Origin: Planctomycetaceae bacterium UBA4732
GTDB lineage: Bacteria > Planctomycetota > Planctomycetia > Gemmatales > Gemmataceae
Direction of reading: 5' to 3'
Length of the DNA stretch: 12,728 nt
NCBI GenBank assembly: GCA_002404095.1
Contig: DHJA01000083.1
Location: 17,945-30,672, forward strand
Position 1 is the stretch's first letter. Each line of letters starts with the position of its first letter. The notes under the pieces are model-generated. The model made no database searches. It saw only the letters and a list, made by a program, of their open reading frames with translations, and was not told the DNA's origin. The position numbers and the translations under genes are program-made. Shown here piece after piece: positions 1-7,969 of this stretch.

Positions 1-250
1 CCCTTTTCGCACAGGCTCTGAGGCAGAGCTTGCAAAAGGTTGATAAGCGATTGAGACCCTTGAGCCGGAGTAATACGGCCTTGGCGCTCGGCCCTGGTCA
101 AGGAGTGGACCACCTCAATCGGGAATACTTCCGGGGCGATGAGTTCGTGTACGCCGTTACGGAAATCGTCCCGCAAAAGGAGGCTTTGTCGCTGTCCGTT
201 TCGAGTACCGCACACTTGAAGGCCACGGAGGCGTCGATTACGTATCTCAT
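1..250 (-). pseudogene. PIN-domain (VapC-like) toxin, frameshifted and cut by the window edge
   Basis: The ATG at 250 overlaps the stop of the upstream antitoxin-like gene (ATGA). The start reads MRYVIDASVAFKCAVLETDS, a typical PIN-domain opening with the first acidic metal ligand (D6). The usual tryptophan after FK is a cysteine. After about residue 23 (near 175-186) this frame loses PIN character and stops at 98-100. The neighbouring frame continues with LLLRDDFRNGVHELIAPEVF and then PIEVVHSLTRAERQGRITPA, which is the expected next part of a PIN domain, including the second conserved acidic residue. That frame stays open to base 1. One missing base explains it. PIN toxins are Mg-dependent ribonucleases. 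A sequencing error is an alternative to a real inactivating mutation. The family call is firm and the broken state is moderately so. Confidence 0.7.
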
Positions 251-663
251 TCGTCGTCGCCGTCACGCAAGGCGCGGATGGCGGGCACACCGATGTCGAG
301 GATGCCGTGCTTCCGGAAGATCTCCTCACTAAGGCGGTCCATGTCCTCGCAGGCGAGACGCATGGCTTCGGGGTCGCGGATGCCTCTGGCGGCCTGTTCA
401 GCGACGTACTGCATAAGGGCCGTCATTTCCGGCGGGATCGTGTAGTCGTCGTGGGCCATCTGCCTTAATTTTTCCCTAGCTGTTTTTTCTAGCAGGACCA
501 TGTCTTCGCAAGGGGCCGGGGGCATGGGACCCAGGGGGAGGACTTGCTTCGCCGCGTGGTCAACCGCGTGCTGAAGTGCGGCCATCATTTCAGGGGGAAT
601 CGTATAATCGTCGGCGTCCATGTGCTTGATTATTTCAACGGCCCCTATCTCTGTCAACAACAT
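247..663 (-). CDS. Antitoxin-like partner of the PIN toxin, with a duplicated internal unit
   Basis: This is a 138-residue, acidic, probably helical cytosolic protein. Its C-terminal half, with CEDMDRLSEEIFRKHG followed by ILDIGVPAIRALRD, resembles small planctomycete and cyanobacterial proteins that I recall being encoded just ahead of PIN toxins. It overlaps the PIN gene by ATGA, a common toxin-antitoxin arrangement. It probably neutralises the toxin and may autoregulate the pair, by inference from context. The unit DDYTIPPEM...CEDM occurs twice (residues about 15-68 and 69-121), so the protein is about one unit longer than a simple antitoxin. The start at 663 has no clear Shine-Dalgarno sequence. 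The Met at 621 is an alternative and matches the Met that begins the second unit. A longer reading frame extends upstream to 891, but that part runs antisense through the lipoprotein gene and was excluded. Confidence 0.65.
   Translation of the reverse strand: MLLTEIGAVEIIKHMDADDYTIPPEMMAALQHAVDHAAKQVLPLGPMPPAPCEDMVLLEKTAREKLRQMAHDDYTIPPEMTALMQYVAEQAARGIRDPEAMRLACEDMDRLSEEIFRKHGILDIGVPAIRALRDGDDE
301..621 (-). repeat. Tandem duplication inside the antitoxin-like gene
   Basis: Two consecutive units of about 53-54 codons (460-621 and 301-459) each begin with Met and DDYTIPPEM. Both continue with the spaced pattern A..Q, AA, P..M, CEDM..L and R.K. The second unit carries the tail that looks like the ordinary C-terminus of the family. 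The DNA is recognisably similar around the DDYTIPPEM codons but diverged elsewhere, so the duplication is not recent. Confidence 0.75.
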
Positions 664-680
664 CGGTCTATCAAACGCGA

Positions 681-706
681 ACCGGGGGGCGATTTCGCCC
701 CCCGGT
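681..706 (-). terminator. Perfect GC-rich hairpin after the lipoprotein gene
   Basis: An 11-bp perfect inverted repeat (arms 681-691 and 696-706, sequence ACCGGGGGGCG) with an ATTT loop lies 22 bases past the lipoprotein stop and 17 bases ahead of the antitoxin-like start. On the minus strand it is followed by only a weak T-rich stretch, so it is an imperfect intrinsic terminator. It separates two co-oriented genes and could instead attenuate or protect transcript ends. Confidence 0.55.
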
Positions 707-728
707 CGTCTTCGTTTGGCTCGTTCGT

Positions 729-1301
729 TTAACGTCTGCCGTGAAACACGATGCCGACGCCAATCGGCGGCGGCGGTTCCACGTAAACCACTTCCGGCTG
801 CTCGCGCACGTACACCACCGGCGGAGGCCGATTGGCCGTGGCTTGCATCGCCTCGATCACGCCGTCGCGGACTCCGTTGTCGTGCAGCCATTGAACCTCG
901 GCGCCGGACAGATGGAACGCCGTTCCGGACGTGTTGATCTGGTTGATGATGATCTGATCGCTCATCCCGGATTTGGTCAGCCCCACTACGTCCTGAAGGC
1001 CCATTGCCCGCCGCTGGGCGTCGGCGCGAACCGCCTGACGGTATTCATGATGGTCCGCCGACGCGCCGGCCACGCCGCCAAGCGTGCCGCCGGCCGCCGC
1101 GCCGATTAGCGCGCCCGTGCCGGCGTGCCCCGTCGCGGCGCCGATGGCGCCGCCGGCCAGAGCGCCGAGGGCGCCGCCGGCCAGTAGGCCCGTGCCGGTG
1201 TGCGTTTCGCAGCCGGCGACCAGGAGTAGCGGCGCCAGGGCTGATCCCAGCAACGCTTTCCACGTCCAGCTCATTGCTTGCGGCTTGCGTGTGATGTACA
1301 T
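729..1301 (-). CDS. Glycine-zipper lipoprotein
   Basis: This is a 190-residue predicted lipoprotein. The N-terminus has a hydrophobic stretch ending in the lipobox LVAGC (acylated Cys31), so the mature protein should be membrane-anchored. Residues about 36-81 are a glycine zipper with GxxxG-type spacing (for example LLAGGALGALAGGAIGAATG), a motif that packs helices in outer-membrane 17-kDa-antigen-like lipoproteins. Residues about 95-155 form a soluble helical module (LQDVVGLTKSGMSDQIIINQ ... WLHDNGVRDGVIEAMQ) that I associate with planctomycete glycine-zipper proteins. The end is proline- and valine-rich. The start at 1301 is chosen because AAGGGA stands 7 bases upstream. The Met at 1274 has no ribosome-binding site. 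The gene is divergent from the M16 peptidase, with a 180-bp GC-rich gap in which I see no convincing promoter. An envelope role is likely, but the exact function is unknown. Confidence 0.8.
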   Translation of the reverse strand: MYITRKPQAMSWTWKALLGSALAPLLLVAGCETHTGTGLLAGGALGALAGGAIGAATGHAGTGALIGAAAGGTLGGVAGASADHHEYRQAVRADAQRRAMGLQDVVGLTKSGMSDQIIINQINTSGTAFHLSGAEVQWLHDNGVRDGVIEAMQATANRPPPVVYVREQPEVVYVEPPPPIGVGIVFHGRR

Positions 1302-1481
1302 ACAACATTCCCTTGCCTGTCCAGGGTGGCCCGGAGGCGCCACAGGCGCGCCTCTCCGCAATTGGCTCATACACCGGGCGGGCCAGGCCGTCAACCGCGA
1401 CTCGGCTGCGACGGCCGTGGCTGTCGTCGGCGCGCCCGCACAACCCGCCTCTTTTACTTATCGGGATTCGGAGCGACCAAC

Positions 1482-4235
1482 ATGACGCGATGCGACCTCA
1501 CCTTTGCCGGCCTCCTGTCGGCTTTCCTTGTGTGCCTTCCCGCGCCCGCCCCGGCCGCCGAACCGTCCCAAGCGCCCCAAAAGGTCGGCGCCGTCGAAGG
1601 GATCACGGAATACCATCTACCCAACGGCCTGCGCGTGGTGCTGTTCCCCGACCCGTCGTCCGCCAAGGTCACGGTTAATTCCACCGTCCTCGTCGGCTCG
1701 CGCATGGAAGGCTCCGGCGAAGCCGGCATGGCCCATCTGCTCGAACACATGCTCTTCAAAGGCACACCCAAGCATCCAGGCATCCCGAAAGACCTACGCG
1801 ATCGCGGCGCCGTGTTCAACGCCACGACTTCACTGGACCGAACCAACTATTTCGAGACCCTCAACGCCAGCGAGGACAACCTCGACTTCGCGCTCAATCT
1901 GGAGTCCGACCGTCTCATCCACAGCTACGTCAAGCGCGAAGACCTGCTTACGGAAATGACCGTGGTGCGCAACGAATTCGAGCGCGGCGAGAATACGCCC
2001 GCATACATCCTCAATCAACGCCTCATGGCGGCCGCCTACCAATGGCACAACTACGCCAAGTCCACCATCGGCAACCGCAGCGACATTGAGCGCGTGCCCA
2101 TCGAGAGTTTGCAGGCGTTTTATCATGAGTGGTATCAGCCTGATAACGTCGTACTCTTCATTGCCGGCAATTTCGATCCGGATAAGGCGCTTACCCTCGT
2201 GTCCAAATACTACGGCCCCATCCCCAAGCCGACGCGCGTTCTGCCGAAGACCTATACCGAGGAGCCGCCACAAGACGGCGATCACAACGTCATCCTGCGT
2301 CGCGTCGGCACGGTCGGCGTGGCCGGCGTCGTTTACCATATCCCGGCCGCCTCCCAGGAGGATTTCGCGCCTCTCGAAGTGCTGGGCGCCATGCTCGATT
2401 CCGAGCCGTCCGGCGCGCTTTATAAAGCGCTGGTCGTGACGAAGAAGGCCAGCAGCGTTTCCTCCTTCGCTTATCCGTTGCACGACCCCGGCGTGTTTGA
2501 GGTGGAAGCGCAGGTGGATAAAAGCGCCAAGCCGGAAGCCGTGCGCGACGCGCTCATTGAGGTGATGGAAAATCTCGGCGCCGCCAAGGCGCCGGATGAG
2601 GAGGTGACGCGGGCCAAGACCAAACTGGCGCGTGAGTTTGAGTTAGCCATGTCGAACAGCAACGGCCTCGCGCGCGTGCTGAGCGAGTGGCAGGCGCGCG
2701 GCGATTGGCGGCTGTTCTTCCTGGACCGCGACGAGGTCGCCAAAGTGAAGCCGGCCGACGTGACTCGCGTATGCCAGAAGTATTTCCTACGCGGCAACCG
2801 CACGGCCGGCGTCTTCCTGCCGACGGAACATCCGGAGCGCGCCGACATTCCGGCCACGCCTGACATCGAGAAGCTGGTCAAGGACTTCAAGGGCGGCGAG
2901 GCCGTGGCGGCCGGCGAGTATTTCGACCCGACGGCGGAGAACATCGAGAAGCAGACGAAGTTCGGCAAGCTGAGTACGGGCGTCAAGACGGCCGTGTTAG
3001 CGAAGAAAACGCGCGGCGAGCTGGCCACGTTCCGGTTGACGCTAAATTACGGCAATGCCGACTCGCTTAAGGGTCAAACAAGCGCGACGCAGTTCCTCGG
3101 TACGCTAATGACGCGCGGCACGAAGAAGCACAATCGCCAAGAGATCGAGGATGAACTGGACAAGCTCAAGGCCAAGGTGAACGCCAGCGGCTCCGGCGGC
3201 CAAGTGACGTTCAGCGTCGAATGCAAGCACGAATCGGTCCCGGCTGTGCTGAGCTTGTTGGAAGAGATGTTGCGCGAGCCGACGTTCCCGGCCGGCGAGT
3301 TTGACGTACTCAAGCGGCAGGTGCGCGACAGCTTGGAGGAGGGCCGCACCGACCCGCAGGCGCTCGCCTTCCGCACGCTGCAACGCAAACTGTCGCCGTA
3401 TCCGAAGGACGACGTGCGTTATGTGCCGACAGTGGATGAGTCGCTGGAACGGCTGGAGGCCGTGACGATCGATCAGGTGCGTAAGCTGTACGAGGAGCAG
3501 TTGGGCGGCACAGCCGGCGAGTTCGTCGCGGTCGGCGACCTCGACCCGGCGCCGGCGCTAAAACGGATTGAAGAGACCCTTAAAGGCTGGGAAGCAAAGA
3601 CCGCGTATAAGCGCATCGACCGGCCGTTCGTGCCGGGCGTCAAGGGCGAGCAAGTGGTGATCGAGACGCCGGACAAGGCGAACGCCGTCTACGCGGCGGG
3701 GCTGACGTTTCCGCTGAACGACGCCGACCCAGACGATCCGGCGCTGGAAGTGGCGGACTTCCTGTTCGGCAGCGGAACGCTGTCGTCACGGCTGGGCGTG
3801 CGCGTGCGGCAAAAGGAGGGCTTGTCCTACGGCGTCCGCTCGCAATTCGGCGCCGATTCGCTGGACAAGTCGGCGCGATTCCAGATGATGGCTATCTGTA
3901 ATCCCAAGAATATCGACAAAGTGAACGCTTCGATCCTGGACGAGACGGAGAAGATGCGCAAGGAAGGCGCCTCCGAGACTGAGGTGAAGGAGGCGAAGAA
4001 GGCGTTCCTGTCGGCGGCCAAAGTCGGCCGCGGTTCGGACGGCACGATCGCGGCCGAGCTGAAACAACTGCTGTACGCCGGCCGCACGTTCGCTTACGAG
4101 GTGGACCTGGAAAAGAAGATCGAGGCGCTGACGGCGGAGGAGGTGTCGGCGGCGTTCAAGAAATACATCGACCCGACGAAACTGGTGATCGTCGAGGCGG
4201 GCGACTTTAAGAAGAAAGGGCCGACGGAAAAGTGA
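1482..4235 (+). CDS. Secreted M16 (pitrilysin-family) zinc metallopeptidase
   Basis: The 917-residue product has a signal peptide (hydrophobic core in residues 8-20, likely cut after APAPAA) and two M16 lobes in one chain. The N-terminal lobe (about 40-470) has the inverted zinc motif HLLEH (H85, E88, H89) and the third ligand E165 in RNEFERGENT, with the spacing typical of the family. The C-terminal lobe (about 500-905) has lost the motif: the equivalent segment near FLGTLMTRGT carries no His or Glu ligands. It keeps the substrate-binding Arg-Tyr pair (R776 and Y783 in RQKEGLSYGV), seven residues apart as in pitrilysin. It therefore should be an active clamshell peptidase that degrades peptides outside the cytoplasm. 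The start at 1482 is favoured by GGAG with an 8-base spacer and by the signal peptide. The upstream reading frame to 1278 runs into the divergent gene and was rejected. It ends 22 bp from a convergent gene. Confidence 0.95.
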   Translation: MTRCDLTFAGLLSAFLVCLPAPAPAAEPSQAPQKVGAVEGITEYHLPNGLRVVLFPDPSSAKVTVNSTVLVGSRMEGSGEAGMAHLLEHMLFKGTPKHPGIPKDLRDRGAVFNATTSLDRTNYFETLNASEDNLDFALNLESDRLIHSYVKREDLLTEMTVVRNEFERGENTPAYILNQRLMAAAYQWHNYAKSTIGNRSDIERVPIESLQAFYHEWYQPDNVVLFIAGNFDPDKALTLVSKYYGPIPKPTRVLPKTYTEEPPQDGDHNVILRRVGTVGVAGVVYHIPAASQEDFAPLEVLGAMLDSEPSGALYKALVVTKKASSVSSFAYPLHDPGVFEVEAQVDKSAKPEAVRDALIEVMENLGAAKAPDEEVTRAKTKLAREFELAMSNSNGLARVLSEWQARGDWRLFFLDRDEVAKVKPADVTRVCQKYFLRGNRTAGVFLPTEHPERADIPATPDIEKLVKDFKGGEAVAAGEYFDPTAENIEKQTKFGKLSTGVKTAVLAKKTRGELATFRLTLNYGNADSLKGQTSATQFLGTLMTRGTKKHNRQEIEDELDKLKAKVNASGSGGQVTFSVECKHESVPAVLSLLEEMLREPTFPAGEFDVLKRQVRDSLEEGRTDPQALAFRTLQRKLSPYPKDDVRYVPTVDESLERLEAVTIDQVRKLYEEQLGGTAGEFVAVGDLDPAPALKRIEETLKGWEAKTAYKRIDRPFVPGVKGEQVVIETPDKANAVYAAGLTFPLNDADPDDPALEVADFLFGSGTLSSRLGVRVRQKEGLSYGVRSQFGADSLDKSARFQMMAICNPKNIDKVNASILDETEKMRKEGASETEVKEAKKAFLSAAKVGRGSDGTIAAELKQLLYAGRTFAYEVDLEKKIEALTAEEVSAAFKKYIDPTKLVIVEAGDFKKKGPTEK

Positions 4236-4257
4236 GGTATGTGTCGCGGCTCGTCGA

Positions 4258-4575
4258 TCAAGATCGTTTCGGCCCCTGAAGCAGCTGACGGCCGCGCTGT
4301 TCAATCGTTGGTTTCAACACATCCGCCAGCATTGAAAAGAACGCCGGCAGAGCCACTTCAATGCGGACGGCCTTATCTTCCACGAACAGGCGGCCCGTGA
4401 ACGTATAGCCCATCGCATCGCCAGAAAAATCCAAAGTGTCGCCTGTCCAGCTTTCTTTGAGGTTGCTTAACGGAGCGCCTCCCTGCTTGTGGAGCTTGCT
4501 TACGCCGTATTCGATGCGAAGTTTGGCTTCAGCGCGGCTCAATTGGTGCGGGATAGAGACGGTTACGTTCGACAT
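4258..4575 (-). CDS. Polyhydroxyalkanoic acid system-like small protein
   Basis: The 105-residue product is soluble with no signal peptide. The N-terminus MSNVTVSIPHQLSRAEAKLR, a central WTGDTLDFSGDAMGYTFTG strand region, and the ending VEVALPAFFSMLADVLKPTI-like segment (residues about 75-95) resemble the PHA granule-region family (putative polyhydroxyalkanoic acid system protein). In that family short beta strands end in a helix with an invariant LP. The molecular role is poorly known, and no PHA synthase or phasin gene is in view. The start at 4575 has GGAG 8 bases upstream. An upstream Met at 4647 lacks this and would run into the inverted repeat. The family assignment is from memory of the pattern and is moderately sure. 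Confidence 0.65.
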   Translation of the reverse strand: MSNVTVSIPHQLSRAEAKLRIEYGVSKLHKQGGAPLSNLKESWTGDTLDFSGDAMGYTFTGRLFVEDKAVRIEVALPAFFSMLADVLKPTIEQRGRQLLQGPKRS

Positions 4576-4620
4576 GATGGTTTCTCCGGGGCGTGATTGC
4601 CTAACGAAGGACATGCAATC

Positions 4621-4626
4621 ACTATA
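4621..4626 (-). promoter_or_regulatory. Candidate -10 box of the PHA-like gene
   Basis: Read on the minus strand this is TATAGT, 45 bases ahead of the gene start at 4575. No good -35 is found at 16-18 bases, where the sequence enters the long inverted repeat. It is weak evidence on its own. Confidence 0.25.
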
Positions 4627-4640
4627 CCGTCCTACAAGAT

Positions 4641-4746
4641 GAATCACGAAAGCACGAAAGACGAAAACACGAAAAATGCCAGGATGGTAGTTATGGTCCT
4701 TCTCTTCTTCCGTTTCGTGTTTTCGTCTTTCGTGCTTTCGTGATTC
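4641..4746. repeat. Perfect 34-bp inverted repeat made of CACGAAAG-like units
   Basis: The arms 4641-4674 and 4713-4746 are exact reverse complements around a 38-bp spacer. Each arm is itself a degenerate series of CACGAAAG-like 8-9-mers (TCACGAAAG, CACGAAAGA, CGAAAA, CACGAAA), so the left arm has almost no T and the right arm almost no A. It lies between two divergent genes (starts at 4575 and 4787), so it is not placed as a terminator. An extragenic palindrome of REP type or a small non-autonomous element is the likeliest explanation. I recall similar CACGAAAG tracts in planctomycete and other environmental genomes but cannot confirm it here. Confidence 0.9.
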
Positions 4747-4786
4747 GCCTTTGGTTCCTATGCGGCTCTAACGAGGGAGGCGGCCC

Positions 4787-5635
4787 ATGGAAGCCGTCGT
4801 CAACGGCGTCCGTCTGCACTACGTCGAGGCCGGCGCCGGGTCTTTGGTTGTGCTGCTGCACGGATTCCCGGAGTTTTGGTATTCGTGGCATCGACAAATC
4901 GGGCCACTCGCCGCAGCGGAATTTCGCGTGTTGGCCCCGGATCTGCGCGGCTATAACCTTTCGGACAAGCCGCGCGGCGTGAACGCCTACCGGGTGGAGG
5001 CTCTGACGGCGGACGTGGCCGGTCTGATTCGGCACGTCGGGGAACAAAGCGCGGCGGTGGTCGGCCACGACTGGGGCGGCGTCCTCGCCTGGCTATTACC
5101 TCTTCATTACCCGGAAATGGTTCAAAAGCGGGTCATCCTCAACGCGCCGCATCCGGCGGCGCTGCGCCGCGAGCTGCATCGCGGCGTCGATCAGTTATTG
5201 CGCTCATGGTACATCTTTTTCTTCCAGCTTCCGTTGCTGCCGGAAGCGCTGATGCGCGCGGGCGACTTCGCTTTGCTCCATCGCATGTTGACCCGGCAAC
5301 CCGTCCGGCCGGGCGCCTTCACCGCCGACGATCTGACGCGCTACCGGCAGAGCCTTGCCCAGCCGGGAGCGCTGACCGCGGCGATCAACTGGTATCGTGC
5401 GGCCTTTCGTCGTCCACCTCAGCCTGAGTTGGATGACGTTGCGTGCGCCGTACCCACGCTCGTCATTTGGGGCGAACGCGACGCCTATCTTGGCCCGCGT
5501 CTTGCCGAAGGGCTGGAACAATGGGCGCCGAACCTCCGCGTCGAACGTATCCCGGACGCCAGCCATTGGGTCCAGAACGACGCGCCGGAACGGGTCAACG
5601 AGCTGATGATCGAGTTTCTCCGCTCAAACGTCTAG
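4787..5635 (+). CDS. Alpha/beta hydrolase, epoxide hydrolase group
   Basis: The 282-residue cytosolic enzyme has all core motifs. These are the oxyanion segment HGFPE (25-29), nucleophile D95 in GHDWGG, acid D232 in WGERDAY and base H260 in DASHWVQND. An Asp nucleophile together with HGFPE points to epoxide hydrolases or haloalkane/haloacetate dehalogenases rather than esterases. The cap (about 130-215) has Y203 in INWYRA, matching one of the two ring-opening tyrosines of soluble epoxide hydrolases. At the other expected position ([10 protein letters not shown]) a Phe appears to stand where Tyr is usual, though Y142 is close by. The substrate is unknown. The start at 4787 has GGAGG 6 bases upstream. 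The 3' end overlaps the convergent topoisomerase B gene by 12 bp. Confidence 0.88.
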   Translation: MEAVVNGVRLHYVEAGAGSLVVLLHGFPEFWYSWHRQIGPLAAAEFRVLAPDLRGYNLSDKPRGVNAYRVEALTADVAGLIRHVGEQSAAVVGHDWGGVLAWLLPLHYPEMVQKRVILNAPHPAALRRELHRGVDQLLRSWYIFFFQLPLLPEALMRAGDFALLHRMLTRQPVRPGAFTADDLTRYRQSLAQPGALTAAINWYRAAFRRPPQPELDDVACAVPTLVIWGERDAYLGPRLAEGLEQWAPNLRVERIPDASHWVQNDAPERVNELMIEFLRSNV

Positions 5636-7558
5636 TTCCTCGGCGACCGCGCGCCCGGACGACTCAAGGACAAACTTCGCCCGAAAGCTAGGGTCTTTGC
5701 CTAGAAGCTCCACGAAACGCCGATCCGCCTCCAACAGCGAGGCGATCTCCACGCGCAGCAAGGTCCGGTGGCGCGGATCCAGCGTAGTGGCTTTTAGCAC
5801 CTGCGGATCCATCTCGCCGAGACCTTTGAACCGTCCCACCTCCGGCTTGGCGTTGGCGCGTAGGCCGGCGATGATCTCCTCCTTGTGAACATCGTCGCGC
5901 GCCCAGAACGTCTCCTTGCCGACTTCGATCTTGTACAGCGGCGGCTGGGCGATGAACAGCCGTCCCTTCTTTATCAGCTCCGGCATGTGGCGAAAGAAAA
6001 ACGCCAGGAGCAGCGTCGAAATGTGGTAGCCGTCCGCGTCGGCGTCCATCAACAGAATGATCTTGCCGTAGCGCAAGCCGACAAGGTCGAATTTCTCGCC
6101 AGCCCCCGTTCCGATCGCGGATACCAGATCGTTTAACTCCGTGTTAGAAAGAACTTTGGCCAGGGGCAAACCCTCAGAATTGAGGATCTTGCCGCGCAGC
6201 GGCAGCACCGCTTGCGTCCGGTTGTCGCGGCCTTGCTTTGCCGAACCACCTGCCGAATCTCCTTCGACAATAAATAGTTCAGTTATATCTAATTCGGTCG
6301 CTTTGCAGTCGGCCAGCTTGCCCGGTAGGTTCAGCCGCCGCTGCGTCGCCGACTTGCGCTTTACCTCCGACGCCGCCTCGCGCGACGCCAGCCGGGCCTT
6401 CGCCGCCAGCACGATCCGGCCCACGATTTGGTCGGCGGCCGTCATGTTGGCGTTCAGCCAGGACTCCAGTTGCGGCCGCACGAAATTGTCCACCACGGCC
6501 GTCATCTCTTCGTTGTTGAGCCGCTCCTTCGTTTGCCCCTGGAACAACGGGTTGCGCACGAACACCGACAGGATGCCGACTAGACCCTCGCGGACGTCTT
6601 CGGCCGTGATGGTCAGCCCCTTGGTTTTGACCTCATGCGTGGCCATGAAATTGCGGATCGCCTTGACGACGCCGGCTTTGAAACCGCCCTCGTGGGTGCC
6701 GCCGGACGATGTGCGAATGCCGTTGACGTAGGAGCGGATCGTCTCGTCGGTGGATTCGGTCCACTGCAAGGCGACCTCCATTTTGTCGCCGTCCTGGCGC
6801 ACCAGCTTGAACGGCGCCTCCGTGACCTTTGCCTGCTTATTTTCCGATATTAAGCGGTCCAGAAACTCCGGAATGCCACCCGGATGCGTCAGGTCGAACA
6901 CCTCTTTCGTCACGTCGTTCTTGAGGGTAATCTTCAAGCCACTATGGATATACGACATATCCTCCAAGTGAGTGCGAATCAGGTGCGGATCGAACTGCGT
7001 GGTCTTAAAAATGTCTGGGTCCGGCTCGAAGAAGATGGTCGTGCCGTGGCCGCGGAAGGGGCCGACCTGTTGCAGCTCGGTCATCGGCTTGCCGCGTTTG
7101 TACGTCTGTTCCCATTCAAAACCGTCGCGGCGAATCGTGGCCACGAGCTTGCGCGACAGGGCGTTGACGACGGAGGCGCCGACGCCATGCAGGCCGCCGG
7201 AGTATTTGTAACCGTCGCCTTCGCCGAACTTGCCGCCGGCGTGCAGCGTGGTCAGGACGAGTTCCAGGCCGGTCATCTTGTGCTTGGGGTGAACGTCCAC
7301 TGGAATGCCGCGGCCGTTGTCGGCGACGGTGACGGCGTCGCCTGATTTATGCAGCGTGACGATAACGGAGTCGGCGTGTCCGTTGAGGTACTCGTCCACG
7401 GAGTTATCGACGATTTCCCATACGAGATGGTGCAATCCCTTGGCGTCTACGCCGCCGATGTACATGGACGGCCGTTTGCGGACGGCCTCCAGGCCTTCGA
7501 GGACTTGGAGGGAACTGGCGGCGGTGTAGTCGTTTTTGGCGGGAGCGGCGGTACTCAT
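5624..7558 (-). CDS. parE: Type IIA DNA topoisomerase subunit B (ParE/GyrB)
   Basis: The 644-residue product is the ATPase and TOPRIM subunit of a type IIA topoisomerase, acting with the A subunit encoded at 10082-12487. The GHKL ATPase shows the catalytic E48 and N52 in [17 protein letters not shown] (80-86), the [14 protein letters not shown] lid region (121-134) and the QTK loop lysine (K344). The TOPRIM part has EGDSAGG (432-438), PLRGKIL (453-459) and metal-binding DADADG (505-510). RFKGLGEM follows near 576. The length and phrases such as GQTKERL and LRYGKI favour ParE. The family-wide motifs fit GyrB as well, so the name parE is tentative. The start at 7558 has only a weak GAG ribosome-binding site. 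It is the last gene of a same-strand run that begins with the A subunit. Confidence 0.93.
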   Translation of the reverse strand: MSTAAPAKNDYTAASSLQVLEGLEAVRKRPSMYIGGVDAKGLHHLVWEIVDNSVDEYLNGHADSVIVTLHKSGDAVTVADNGRGIPVDVHPKHKMTGLELVLTTLHAGGKFGEGDGYKYSGGLHGVGASVVNALSRKLVATIRRDGFEWEQTYKRGKPMTELQQVGPFRGHGTTIFFEPDPDIFKTTQFDPHLIRTHLEDMSYIHSGLKITLKNDVTKEVFDLTHPGGIPEFLDRLISENKQAKVTEAPFKLVRQDGDKMEVALQWTESTDETIRSYVNGIRTSSGGTHEGGFKAGVVKAIRNFMATHEVKTKGLTITAEDVREGLVGILSVFVRNPLFQGQTKERLNNEEMTAVVDNFVRPQLESWLNANMTAADQIVGRIVLAAKARLASREAASEVKRKSATQRRLNLPGKLADCKATELDITELFIVEGDSAGGSAKQGRDNRTQAVLPLRGKILNSEGLPLAKVLSNTELNDLVSAIGTGAGEKFDLVGLRYGKIILLMDADADGYHISTLLLAFFFRHMPELIKKGRLFIAQPPLYKIEVGKETFWARDDVHKEEIIAGLRANAKPEVGRFKGLGEMDPQVLKATTLDPRHRTLLRVEIASLLEADRRFVELLGKDPSFRAKFVLESSGRAVAEELDV

Positions 7559-7610
7559 AGCTTTACTCGACGATTCGACGGATCAGGCAAAGATTTCATC
7601 AACGGGCGCG

Positions 7611-7895
7611 CTAACTATGGTCGTCTATACCGCGCCGTAGCGCGGCGATCCTTTTAACTTCACGTTCTTGGTCGGCGATAGCGGCCTTCCAGTCCTCCAG
7701 GTTCCCAAACCTTACAACTTTGTCGATGCCGAGGTTTTCAAGAAGCATCCCGAGAACTTTTAAGCGCTCGCTTTCGCCAGCGAAAATTCCGCCGACAAAC
7801 TCAATTTGCTCCGGCGCCTGATACATCCGGCGCTCTGATTCCTCGCGCGTCCAGTGACGCCCTTCACGGCGAATGTCCCATCGTTCCTGAGTCAT
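7611..7895 (-). CDS. Small hypothetical protein, planctomycete type
   Basis: The 94-residue protein is soluble, charged and probably helical. It opens with WDIRREGRHWTREESERRMY and has a middle LGMLLENLGIDKVVRFG followed by a basic and acidic helix. I recall similar WDIRREG.HWTREES proteins in Gemmata-like genomes but know no function. GGAGG stands 6 bases ahead of the ATG at 7895. It ends 52 bp before the topoisomerase B start and follows the second antitoxin. No membrane segment, nuclease motif or DNA-binding motif is evident. Confidence 0.75.
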   Translation of the reverse strand: MTQERWDIRREGRHWTREESERRMYQAPEQIEFVGGIFAGESERLKVLGMLLENLGIDKVVRFGNLEDWKAAIADQEREVKRIAALRRGIDDHS

Positions 7896-7921
7896 AAGAA
7901 GCCTCCGAAGCTTCAGCGCGG

Positions 7922-7969
7922 CTATTGGGGTACCAGCGAAATCGCCAAGGCAATTTCATCTAGGCTCAT
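7922..7969 (-). pseudogene. Possible 15-codon stub of a lost toxin gene
   Basis: An ATG at 7967-7969 lies inside the 3' end of the antitoxin at 7956-8189, in the same overlapping position that the MazF start takes at the end of the paralogous antitoxin. It reads MSLDEIALAISLVPQ and stops. Just downstream TGAAGCTT and GGAGGCTTC recur, which also mark the end of the intact toxin gene and the ribosome-binding site after it. It may be a deletion scar. The start of the similarity is partly forced by the overlapping antitoxin codons, so this is tentative. Confidence 0.3.

Noticed and set aside
30..332. Plus-strand open frame of 100 codons
   Set aside because: It runs antisense through the PIN and antitoxin-like genes, whose frames carry recognisable motifs. 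It has no family resemblance of its own.
664..891. Upstream extension of the antitoxin-like frame
   Set aside because: It passes through the terminator hairpin and the 3' end of the lipoprotein gene and is low-complexity Arg/Ala sequence.
1278..1481. Upstream extension of the M16 peptidase frame
   Set aside because: It precedes a good ribosome-binding site and signal peptide at 1482 and is not protein-like.
4641..4746. CACGAAAG units as a CRISPR array or insertion-sequence ends
   Set aside because: There are no equal-length spacers between repeats, and no transposase lies between the arms, which are only 38 bp apart.
4691..5068. Minus-strand open frame of 125 codons
   Set aside because: It is antisense to the hydrolase's conserved HGFPE and GHDWGG region and covers the inverted repeat.
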